Shown: piece by piece, positions 48,799 through 58,784 of the stretch
Layout: every line of letters begins with the position of its first letter
Numbering within the stretch: the stretch's first letter is position 1
NCBI RefSeq assembly: GCF_963169125.1
Contig: NC_084793.1
Coordinates: forward strand, 94,445,071 to 94,509,070
Direction of reading: 5' to 3'
From: Humulus lupulus
Taxonomy: Eukaryota > Streptophyta > Magnoliopsida > Rosales > Cannabaceae
DNA: 64,000 nucleotides
The notes under the pieces: model-generated
The model's database searches: none
What the model was told of the DNA's origin: nothing
Seen by the model: only the letters and a program-made list of their open reading frames with translations
Position numbers and translations under genes: made by a program

Positions 48799-49116
48799 GT
48801 TTGAGTACTCAAAGCATTGGATAGGAAGATCGATATATATATATATATATACGAAAAGACTCAAGGACACTTGATAGGTTTCAAGAGGTAAATACTTTTG
48901 TTCTTGAATATTTGTGTATATGTGTATATGATATATATAAATATGTGTAGATTTATATATATGTTGCATGATTAATAATATTGTATATTAATATTTCTGT
49001 CTGGATATTTTTCTTGAACATATAGATTGTTTATATGAGAGATGATTTTTTTTTGTGTTATATTCATTGGGCCCACCACGGCCATTTCGATGCGCACTCT
49101 TATTGTTTTTCCAACA
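48799..49116 (+). repeat. 3' end of the split copia solo LTR
   Basis: It includes a TA microsatellite at about 48832-48851 and the terminal motif CGATGCGCACTC with CCAACA at the end. GGAAG follows, then the MULE exon. Confidence 0.85.
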
Positions 49117-49328
49117 GGAAGAGACCTCGCACAAATGTAGTCGCAGATACAGAGGAGGCATTGGTGCTCGACCCTCTCAAGAAACCAGATGCCAAACAAT
49201 ATAGGACACTCTATAAGTGGATGCTTGGAGACATCCCCAACAAGACTCCAAGGGATGTAAAGATAGGGTGTCACGGTCCAATAATGTTTCTAACATGGAA
49301 GACACCCCGGTCGTGGCTCGATGATGGG
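49117..49328 (+). pseudogene. MULE DUF1985-Ulp1 gene, third piece
   Basis: The sequence resumes the exon cut at 15468. The open frame reads KRPRTNVVADTEEALVLDPL and ends ...SWLDDG before a GTAAGA donor at 49329, phase 0. WLDDG followed by HIN in the next exon matches the start of Ulp1-like C48 peptidase domains (W-L-x-D-x-H-I). It is one frame away from 15468, so a one-base indel lies nearby. Confidence 0.75.
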
Positions 49329-49389
49329 GTAAGATATTTATTTAAAATGTTAACAAATTCTATCTTGTTTTAAAAATTTAAGTTCTGTT

Positions 49390-49650
49390 TTGGCTGGCTC
49401 AATATGGCTCGATAGGGGCTCGATATGAGCTCGATTGGGGGGGGGGGGGGTTGTATAAGCTTGATAGGGGCTCGATGGGGGGAACAAGCTAGGTTTTGAG
49501 GTCAAATGTGTGAACTGACTAGATATGAGCTCGACGTGGCTCGATAGGGGCTTGATGGGGTAACAAGCTAGGTTTTGAGGTTAAATGTGTGAACTGGCTA
49601 GTTATGAGCTCGACATGGCTCGATATGAGCTCGATGCATGCTTTTCAATT
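49390..49650. repeat. CTCGAT array in a MULE intron
   Basis: About seven exact CTCGAT hexamers plus variants, within the intron 49329-49709. A run of 14 G lies at 49437-49450. A segment starting ACAAGCTAGGTTTTGAGGT is repeated twice. Orientation is the same as at 760-1290. Confidence 0.85.
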
Positions 49651-49709
49651 TACATTTTATCCATTTATGCTGATTTGTGCTAACTTTTTCTTCTATCTTC
49701 TCTTTGTAG

Positions 49710-50446
49710 CATATTAATTCGGCAGAACACATGCTTTGTAGGCATCACCAGTTATTCCCCAAGACATATTGCCAGAGTGTTGTTGTGAAGAACGTGATGT
49801 TCTCACAAGTGATACCTGCCAGATATGATCAGTACAAAAATAGTACTAACAAAGAAAGGTACCTTTGGGATGCTGACGTCATTTCCATGGTGACCGGCCT
49901 CGAGCAACAGTTTCTAGCATCTTGGTTAGGAGCTCAGGATGTATATTGGTGCCAGAACTATCAGCAACCTCATTGGTTTGCCATTGAGGCTTCTATTTCT
50001 AGCTGGACATTCACCATATATGATTCATACATCTCAGTGATTAGTGACACACGAATGGAGGAAATTATGAAGCCATGGTGCATGTTGTTTCCTTCTCTAT
50101 TGCTACAGAGTAAACTGCTCAAGGATAGCTTGATGTTGAAGATTCCTGCATCAGGAAAGAATCCACATCAGTTCATATGGCACTGTCTACAGTGACACGA
50201 GCTCACTCAGTCCAAGAGAAGGTAAATAACATCATCTTTATACTATATCAGTTTCTAAGGAAATTTATAGTACTGTACATTTAATGTTTATATGTTTTTT
50301 ACAAGGGAGATTGTGGTGTGTATGCTATCAAGTATATTGAGCATCTCATTTCCAGCCTTCCAATGGACACCATTTGCAATGAAAATATAAAGCTATTTAG
50401 GAACAAGTGGATGACAAACTTGTGGTATCAAAATGTGCGACCTTGA
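49710..50446 (+). pseudogene. Ulp1-like C48 cysteine protease domain of the MULE gene
   Basis: The exon starts after TTTGTAG (49709), continues to about 50221, and a short intron ends at ACAAG 50305; the last exon is 50306-50446. The catalytic residues of Ulp1/SENP proteases are all visible: His in PHWFAIEAS (codon at 49971), Asp in TIYDS (codon at 50022) and Cys in GDCGVYAIKYIEHL (codon at 50312). Ulp1 proteases cleave SUMO-type proteins; a role for the transposon-borne copies is not established. An in-frame TGA at 50193-50195 (from CGA) and a one-base phase mismatch at the last intron mark it as a pseudogene, though the triad persists. Confidence 0.85.
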
Positions 50447-50629
50447 CTGGCTTCCACACCATTAGATACTTGTATATTTTGTTTTTTTATTGGACATATT
50501 TTATAAGAGCGATTATGATAGGCTCTTCATTTTTTATGATGACTATATATATATAGGTTCTTTACATGTTCTGTTTATGATTTGGGTTTTTTTGTGATAA
50601 ATATAGAAATATAATCATTATAAAGGTAT

Positions 50630-50950
50630 TATCGAGCTCTATCGAGCTGTTATCGAGCTATATTGAGCTGTTATCGAGTTGTAATCGAGCAACATACATA
50701 TTCGACTTTAAATTTAATTTAATATGCTATTGGGCTGTTATCAAGCTGTAATCAAGCTAAGTTAGGTTTAAATTCAATTTAATAAGATATTATCGAGCAA
50801 CCATCAAGCTCATATCGAGCACCCATCAAGCTCTTATCGAGAAGCCATTGAGCTAAGAAAACAGTTAGGTTTAAAATTCATTTTAACAAGTCTATCATCG
50901 AGCTACTATCGAGCTATTATCTAAACATATTGAGTTTATATCAAGCTACA
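50630..50950. repeat. Inverted CTCGAT array between the convergent MULE genes
   Basis: About ten ATCGAG hexamers (CTCGAT on the minus strand) plus variants such as ATCAAGCT. The array lies in the 580-base spacer between the Ulp1 stop (50446) and the transposase stop (51029). Orientation is opposite to the arrays at 760-1290 and 49390-49650. Confidence 0.85.
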
Positions 50951-51028
50951 CAGAATTTGGAAAAATAAAAAACAAGGGAAACCAAGCAAAGTTAATAATA
51001 AAAATGCGTCCAAATTGATACAAATAGT

Positions 51029-51880
51029 TTATTGTCTAGCTTTGCGTGAAGCCTTGTTGTGGCCAAGACCACCACACATACTACACTTACGCTCTTTGAG
51101 CAACACTTCACATGTCGATGGATAACATTTTGTCTTCATCTTCCCACCTTTTTCTTCTTCAGCTAACCAACTGGTTCTTTCTCAACGGGTACCCCAACTT
51201 GCATATTCTTTATGTCCTCAAGAACTGTCCACTCATCCTCTTTGCCAGTTGGGTAAATTGTTTCTTTATACGACTCCCTCCACATCTCAGTAGTGTAGAA
51301 TGAGGAACACAGTGAGTAAATGTTAACACCGCAGTCGATGGCTGTAGCCACTGCATGAACACAAGGTATCCCTATAATCTTAAACATGCCATAGGAGCAT
51401 GATTTGGTCATCAAATTCACTTCACCATCACCATCTGGATCTACCACATGAAAATCGAATTGTCCAAGAGCGTGGACTTTCACGTACCTTGCATCAGCTA
51501 CAATACCTGCCAAATCTTTCTCCATTAGTGGTGATAATTTGGATGTGCATTTCTCTACCTCATCACGGCGCCTAGAAAACCATGACTAAAGTGTGAAACA
51601 AATGAATTCCACAAAAGTAGTGACTGGGAAGGTTCTTGCGTCTTTGGTTTTGTTGTTGAAGCTTTCGGCGTAGTTGTTTTTCATCATATTGAATTGATTC
51701 CCAGGAAAGTAAGCATGAGCCCACTTATCGAAGCCAATACCCTCGAGATATTGACCTATGGCAGGATCCATTTTCTTTATATTGTTAAAGAAACTGTGAA
51801 ATTTTGACTTCAGAAATGCATATGTCGCATTCCACATCTTCGTGTGACTGTGATCAGTCTTGAACTTAACGATTACATTC
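51029..51880 (-). pseudogene. MULE transposase, C-terminal half
   Basis: This continues from 61011 across the inserted retrotransposon. It reads KMWNATYAFLKSKFHSFF, then NNYAESFNNKTKDARTFPV, typical of the region after the MULE catalytic domain. A TAG near 51586 replaces a likely CAG. The SWIM zinc finger follows (CSYGMFKIIGIPCVHAV), where the second Cys of CxC is now Tyr. After a frame slip near 51160 a C-terminal zinc knuckle (CSMCGGLGHNK) has lost its last Cys (Arg instead). Stop at 51031-51029. The protein would cut and paste MULE ends; this copy is inactive. Confidence 0.87.
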
Positions 51881-54102
51881 TGTAACGTCCCGAATTCATT
51901 ATTAAGGCTGAGTGCCTTTATTACTACGCCAGGAAGGCATAATCAGATTTATACGTGGAATTAACTAAATATATGTGTGATTATGCGGTATAAATGATTT
52001 ATATGGTAATGTGAATATTTACGCATGTTTGTGTGTATTAAATATGCATGTGGGCTCATTCTTGTAAATTGGGGGCATATTTGTAATTTTGACCTGTTCA
52101 GGATATAAATGTAATTATGTGTTATATGATTGAGACCACATTATTATGTGGATATATTTGCGATATTCGACTCGAGGCAATCCTAATGAGTGAATTAGTG
52201 GAATAGCCACAATGGGGTTAAATACCTGGCTCGGGGTGAGCCTAGGGGTATTCTAGAAGCTAAGTGCATAATCGGGGTTTATTAGGTAACAGGTAGTTAC
52301 TTGGTGATTATTTGGGTGTATCGAGATTAATTGGGAATTTATAGTGCCATTTGGGGATTAGCAGGAATGTGGAAAATGACAGTATTGCCCTTGGGAGCGA
52401 TTACGATAAGGTTTTATTTAAGGGCACTCTTAGTCTATTGTGCCAAGAGATAGACTTAGCTTTGGGCTCTAGACTTCAGTAGAAATTGGGGAAAGTAAAG
52501 GCAAAAGGGAACACTCAGTCTATCCTCTCACACTCTCTCTCTCTTGTGAACCTTGGGAAGCTTTTGAGATTTTGAGGAATTGGCTTAGGAAAATTGAAGG
52601 CAGGAAACTAGGATTACTTGAGGTTCAGTTCATAGAATCAAAATCACTTTTGAGGTAAGCTTTTTAATCTGTCATCTTTGTGAATTTCTATGATTAAGTT
52701 AGGTTTTGGCTAAGTTTGGTGCTAGCTTTGGTTTCTGAGTTGGGGAAGGATTTGTGATTGGTTTTGGGGGCAATTGTGATTCTCATGCTTTGTTAATGTG
52801 AGTTCCAGGCTCAATTTTTGGGTTTAGTCATGTTTAAATTGAATTCTGGTAAGTTTAGCTCGGGGAAAATGCAGGAAAAGTGCTGGGGATTCTGAGTTCG
52901 CGGGGTTGCGCTGCGGCGTTGTTCTTGGAGCGACGCGACCCGCTTGCACTCAGAGGCCTAGGGGGTTCGCTGAACCGCCTTAGCACCGCAACGCTGAGTA
53001 GTTTACGCTACGCGCGTGTCTAGGGAAATGCCTTAGGATGCTATCTGACTTGTAGAGGGTCGTGGCTCCTCTGAGGAGCGCCGCGACTCAAATAGAGAAT
53101 GTTGGCCAAATAGGGTTTTTAAACTTGGGAACTTAAACCTAAAGGCTCGAGAAGGATTCTACTGCCCGTTTTAGTAGAATTCGAGGTCCCGGAGGCTATG
53201 AATCAATCTTAAAGCTTTTAATTGGTTTAGTTCTTGATGGTTATCCACTATTGTATCGTGACTAGGGGTACCACAAGGCTTGATAAGGAAATGATCGTTC
53301 TCGTTGTCGCCTTATCCTATCGCAGAGGACTCAAGGTAAGAAAATTGTTTCTAGCACCCAGTGTAGGGCGTGCGCCCCAATTGTAGGGCACGAGAAGGAG
53401 TGTGCCATGATACCATTATAGTTGAATATCTATTGTGTTTGAATTTATGTTGTCATATTTGTTGGTACTGATTGCTTGGTCGGGAGACCGTTAACAACAT
53501 TACATGTGTATTGTATGTTGTAGTGGTGAAGCAATAACGCGGATACAGTATCCGCCACAGTGGAGGGGCCATTATGAAGATGGAATGTCCATCCACTTGG
53601 CATGAGTCAGATAATGTTTGGAAAATATATTGTTGGAAGTCTATACGAGTAGGATGTGGTTATATAGTGTGCAATATATGATAATGTTATTTTATTATAT
53701 GTATGATTGTTGGGTTTTCTTGCTTGGCCTTAGCTCACGGGTGCTGCGTGGTGCAGGTAAGGGCAAAGGAAAGCTGGACCAGCCATAAGTTGGAGAGCTA
53801 TTGGGGCAGCATGTACTTACTCAGCCTGCTTGGCCACCACAATCGAGATATTTTGGGGAACAAGAGTCTTTAGTTGAAAATTTGCCACTTAGGTCGGCTA
53901 AGTCTGTATTTATTTGAAACTTTTGGGATCCCTTATAATTACTTAACCTTTTAAATGAAAAGTCCAACTTTTGACCAAAACTTTTGATACTTCAATCATC
54001 GTTTAACCATAACTACACTTTAAAGTCCAAACGACTCGCTTAACGAGTTAAGCATTATTTTTAACACACGGTGTAACGGGCCTGGCTATTAAGGGCATTA
54101 CA
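51881..54102 (+). repeat. 5' LTR of the Tekay/Del-like element
   Basis: It spans 2222 bases, from TGTAACGTCCCG to GGGCATTACA. It contains the GC-rich stem-loop at 52891-52954 (arms TCTGAGT/ACTCAGA and GGGTTGCG/CGCGACCC) and a near-palindrome GCGGATACAGTATCCGC near 53540. Confidence 0.93.
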
Positions 54103-54105
54103 ACT

Positions 54106-54117
54106 TGGTATCAGAGC
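54106..54117 (+). other. Primer-binding site, initiator tRNA-Met
   Basis: TGGTATCAGAGC lies three bases after the LTR and is complementary to the 3' end of plant initiator tRNA-Met, the usual primer in this lineage. Confidence 0.93.
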
Positions 54118-54519
54118 TGCCAAGGTTTATTAGTTCCTAAAGAATGGCTAGGCATGTACACTCGCTACTAAAGATAAGCTCGACTCACGGTTTGGTATCT
54201 AATAGCATGACTATGTGCTTAATTATTTAAATTGAACATATGTGCCTTATCTGCATGCTAGAATAGAGAGCATGATGTATATAAATGTATTTTGTTGGAG
54301 TAAGGCTTGATAATTGATGCTTGAAAATTATAGACTTGTGTCTTGGTATGCACACGATATGTGACTATTGTGTTGTTTGGCCTTGCTTATGGAATAGTTC
54401 TGGATATGATTATCATGCTTGATAGGTTAAGTTATTGATTGCAGACAGATTATGAAGTTATGTATCCAAGGCAGTCAATTGGACCAAGCATGGTTAATAT
54501 CGGGGCTGCAGAGGATAGT

Positions 54520-55526
54520 CGGGACTACAACCCTCCATCTGCCCCTTGAAATTGGCAGTAGATGTTTGCTAGCATGCAAGCAAGATTGCAAGAGCAGGAA
54601 GAAGAGATTAAGTGGTTGAGACAGCGGGTTCTGTCAGGGAACTGCTCTATATACTTTGACAGCAATGGCACTAGGTTTGGTTCAACCTGAGGGTGGGAAC
54701 AAATTGGAACTATTGTATGAAAGATTCCAGAAGCATTATCCTCCAGTTTTTGAGGGAGGCCTGGATCCATTCAGAGCTGAATAGTGGATGGGCATGATTA
54801 GCTCCATCCTTGACTATGTGGGAAGTGGTATCCCAGACTTGGAATGTTGTCATGATGGGTTGGGAGAAATTTAGACAATTGTTCAACGAGAGTTATTACT
54901 ATGACGCAGTTCGGATTGTGAGGATCAATGAGTTTATGAACTTGGTTCAAGGTAGTAAGATAGTGGCGGAGTATGTCAATGAATTTGATGGGTTGGCCAA
55001 ATTCACTTTTGATTTGGCACAACCAGATGTGGCTCGGAAGAAACGATTCATTCGATGATTGAACTTTAGGGTAGCCCAGAGAGTGAGGATCACTCCAGTA
55101 CATGAGATTTCTACCTACGCTCAGACAATAGGGATGGCCCTTACTAAAGATAACATAGGAGATGAGATATGGAGTGAGAGTGTCGTAGGGTAGGAAACCC
55201 AAACAATGGTACCCCGATTGGCGAGATTAGGTAGGGGTGAAGGCCCTAGTAACCAGAAAAGAAAGACCCCTGACATTTCTACTACTCCTAGTCATGACAG
55301 GAGGAGTCATAATATTCAGGGTGGCCGTGAAGGTGGCAATGAGGTCAGGAGAAGTTATCCAGTATGCATCAGGTGTAGGAGACGCCATCTAGGAGAATGT
55401 CGAGCGAAGTCATGTTTTCTATGTGGAATAGTTGGGCACTTCAAGAAGGATTGTCCGAGATCAAAGAAAGGAAAACCAAGGAGTACGGATAGCTCGACTC
55501 TGGCTCGAGTGTCCGCCTTGATGTAG
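54520..55526 (+). pseudogene. gag: Gag of the Tekay/Del-like element
   Basis: The fragments are spread over several frames. They include a coiled-coil start (MFASMQARLQEQEEEIKWL) and a retrotransposon gag domain (FNESYYYDAVRIVRINEFMN, VAEYVNEFDGLAKF) at 54810-55058. Zinc-binding motifs CIRCRRRHLGECR and CFLCGIVGHFKKDCP (CCHC) lie at 55206-55526. Stops near 55058 and 55190 and frame slips disable it. It would package element RNA. Confidence 0.85.
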
Positions 55527-58500
55527 TCAGAGCCTGAGGCAAGTCCTTCGGAGGCGACAGGTTGGCTTTCTAGTTCTCATTCTTTTATATTGTGCTGATT
55601 GAGTTTGGTGCTACGTATCTCTTAGTAGAGACATAGATATGTGGTACATACTATATGATTAATACACTATGGGGTTAGAGATTTTAGTGTCTGCTAGGGG
55701 AAATCGATAATTTCCACGAGATAGGTTAGAGTATTACTGGTAGGAAGTTAGCAGTAAAATTAATTGAGCTGGTTATATGAGGATTTTCATATGATCCTAA
55801 GTATGGATTAGTTTGTTAAAGAAGGGACAACCATGGATTGTAAGGAAAAGATGGGGACTTCTGAGTTTAAAAGGGGAAGAACCCGGTTGCATTAACGAGA
55901 TGCCTAGCTATGGTGGTACGTACCACCAGGATTATATCAATTAGATCGGAGGGAAGCTGGATTGGCCAGTGAGGTTTTAGATGTGTTTACAAGGATTCAC
56001 TGGGATTGTTGTCGCGTTTAGGAAATTGACTGTGTTACGGGACTAAGGCAGGGATAGAACCAGTATCAGAGACATCATAAAGAATGGCACTAGCATTAAG
56101 GGTTCAATCAAAGAAGTTATTTGACTTGAGGGATGATCAGACGGAGCATCTCACCATGGGATGTGTCAACACCATTTGTTAAGAAGGAGGATAAGTTTGC
56201 GAGAATGTGTACCGCATAGGGATAGCCGAATAAATCAATTGTCAAGAATAGGAATCCATTACCAAGGACAGATGATTCATTTGCCCGGTCGCAAGGTAGG
56301 ACAGTGCTCTCAAGAATTGACCCTCGATCTGGTTATTACCAGCTGAGGATCAAGGAAAGAGACATTTCAAGAATTACCTCTCGCACCAAGTATGATGTGA
56401 TGGATTTTCAGTGAAGGCTCTTAAACTGACCAATGCTCCAGCGGCCATGTAAATTCAACAAGTAAAGAGTACAAGAATGGTGTGGGCAGGTCCTATTTAG
56501 ATCGATCGAAAATGTTTTTTTGGACTACTTCTGGTTAGAAGCAGAGCATGAGTAACATTTTCGATGATACTACTGAGGCTGAGGAAGCGGGGATTACAGG
56601 TAAGGTTTCGAAAGGGATAAGTTCTGATTTCTCCAGATGATATTCAAGGTCACATTAGGGGAAGTGATGGGATCATGTATAACTTAATTAAGGTAGAAAC
56701 AATAAGGAATTGGATAAAGGGAGGTTTTAGAGGTTAGAAGCACTGTGGAACCAGTAAAACACATCGGCTTTTACTTGAAGCATCTTCGAGAACTGCCATA
56801 CCCTTGATTGAAGTAATGTAAGGACCTAAAGTTTTTCTGAATGAATAGTTGTGTGCCAGATTTTCAGAGGTTGAAATAAAGATTGATTAGCACGCCATGG
56901 TATTGGAATATGCATGTGATGGACTGATACAAGAGGACGGTATGGTGGAAACCTTCCTTGCATAAAACGAGGAGTTAATAGTGCGATGCGTCAAGGACTA
57001 GGGCATGCCCGTGTGTAGACTGAAAAGGTGATTGTTCGTGCTTCACAGTGGATAAAGGAATAAGAACATAGATGTTTTACACGGGGCTTTGAGTTGACAG
57101 CAATGCTAGATAGCCACGGTTAGGGTGAGGTGACGACACTTATGGAAAAGAAGTACGTACACTAGCATGAAATTTAAAGCGCTTTTTAACCCACAGAGGG
57201 TTGAACATGAGACAAAGGCACTAGTGGGAACTAGTGAAGGACTCACAGTAAAATCCTTTATTACTCAGGGAAAACTAATGTGGAGGCTGACACCTTGAGT
57301 CAGAAAGGTCTGTGCCAGATGTATGATTCGCAATAGACTATAGTAATGTTAGATGAGGTAACGACCGAGATTTGTATAGAATCTGTGATTGTTCATTGAT
57401 AGATATACCTCTATGAACAATGAAATATAGAAAGAATATCTGGTAGGAATGGCTAGGAATCCTACTACTTTAACATGGATAGGTTAAGATATGAGGATCA
57501 GATGAGTGATCCGATGGATGTTGGCGTTAAGATGTTGATTCTGGATGAGTATTATACTACCCCTTATGATTGTTGTATCCAGGAAGTTTGAATGGGTGTT
57601 AAGACCTAAAATTTGTATATTGGGAGGTGCACTACCTAACCTTTTAGTAAGTGAGAGACAATAATCAGAAGCCAGAAAGGCTATTATGACTCTAGGGTGT
57701 CCTGTAGTTAGTATGGAGGGTTATAGTTATGGACTGTAAGGGTGGATAACCTCAGATTGCAGGTAAGAAGAGTGAATACGAGAAGTTGTGACTTGACATA
57801 TTAGGTTAGCACACTCTAGTTTGTGTAAGCGAGTTATCATAAGAATGAGTATGTGCAAAGGGAGACCGTACGTCTCTGTGGGACACTGAAGTCGATAGTG
57901 TCGAATAGAGACCTTTTATTTTTCCCAAATTTTGGAAAGGGTCATAGAGGACGATGAGTATAATAGTGGGATTTTGAAATTATTGGCTACCTTCAGACAG
58001 ACTGACAACCTGAAGGAACAACTCAAACTTTGAGTATTTTACTTCGAATATGTAAATTTTTGGAACATTGAGGCAAGTACAGTCCCTGGATTGGATTGTC
58101 ATGATGACGAATACCGGTCGATGTTCAGGGTGACTTTGGATAAGATATTGTGAGATAGGAAACGAGAATTACTTATTCTGGGGAATGAAATGAGAAACGG
58201 GAAGTATTCTAGCTCGCAATCGGCCTAGAGGACCAATAAAGTTATTAAGGATTATTAGGCCAGGAGTGTCTGCTTTATTGAAAAGACATAAGAGTTCATA
58301 AATTTAAATATGGGAATGTGTAGTTCCAGGATTGGAGACTTTTTACTTCTCTGAGTATTGTGGACTAAAAAGATAAGCTAGTTTGGGAAAGAAAGAAGAA
58401 ATTTGACTCTAGATTTGATAGACTGTGAGATCCTAATAAGGATTGGGTGAGGGGCCTACAGATTAGCCTTACCCCAGCATGGGTAAAGGCTCATAAGGTG

Positions 58501-58770
58501 TTACTTGTGCCAATGTTAAGTAAATAGGTGTTGAGTACTACCCCTGATTGGGTGAAGAGACCCTGGAATTTCAGTGGAACCTATTGTGTAAAGAAAAGCC
58601 AGTGGAAATCCTGGATAGAAGAGATAAAGTCTTACAGAATAAGATTGTCACTCTTGTGAGGGTGTTACAAAGAGATAGTAAGGTAAAGGACTTGACTCTG
58701 AAGTTATAGTCAGATTTGCGGGATTAGTACCCCGAGACGTTTGAATAAATTTCGAGGACGAAATTCTGAT
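55527..58770 (+). pseudogene. pol: Decayed pol of the Tekay/Del-like element
   Basis: Only short stretches are recognisable. At 56322-56395 one frame reads SGYYQLRIKERDISRI, the RT motif around the catalytic region. Near 56430 LTNAPAA appears in a shifted frame. The final bases (FRGRN, near 58750) match the usual pol end of this lineage. No domain can be read continuously; the remaining 3 kb is dense in stops. Confidence 0.7.
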
Positions 58771-58784
58771 AAGGAAGGGATAGT
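58771..58784 (+). promoter_or_regulatory. Polypurine tract of the Tekay/Del-like element
   Basis: AAGGAAGGGATAGT directly precedes the 3' LTR, the expected position. No hairpin like those of the Tat elements is visible here. Confidence 0.75.

Larger units (their letters stand above)
15469..49116 (+). mobile_element. Solo Ty1/copia LTR, split by nested insertions
   Basis: It starts TGTTGGGAATAGTGCCC and ends TTTTTCCAACA, flanked by GGAAG at 15464-15468 and 49117-49121. Its own sequence is 15469-16207, about 42469-43663 and about 48804-49116, roughly 2.25 kb. It aligns block by block with the solo copia LTR at 17771-19666, for example the segment around 'ttattggagctt' and the direct 'gtggagtaat' block. 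No internal region or second LTR exists, so it arose by LTR-LTR recombination before Ret2 and the solo gypsy LTR landed in it. Confidence 0.88.

Noticed and set aside
48972..49274. Minus-strand open frame of 100 codons
   Set aside because: It is antisense to the MULE exon at 49117-49328 and spans the copia LTR end, so it cannot be an ancient gene.
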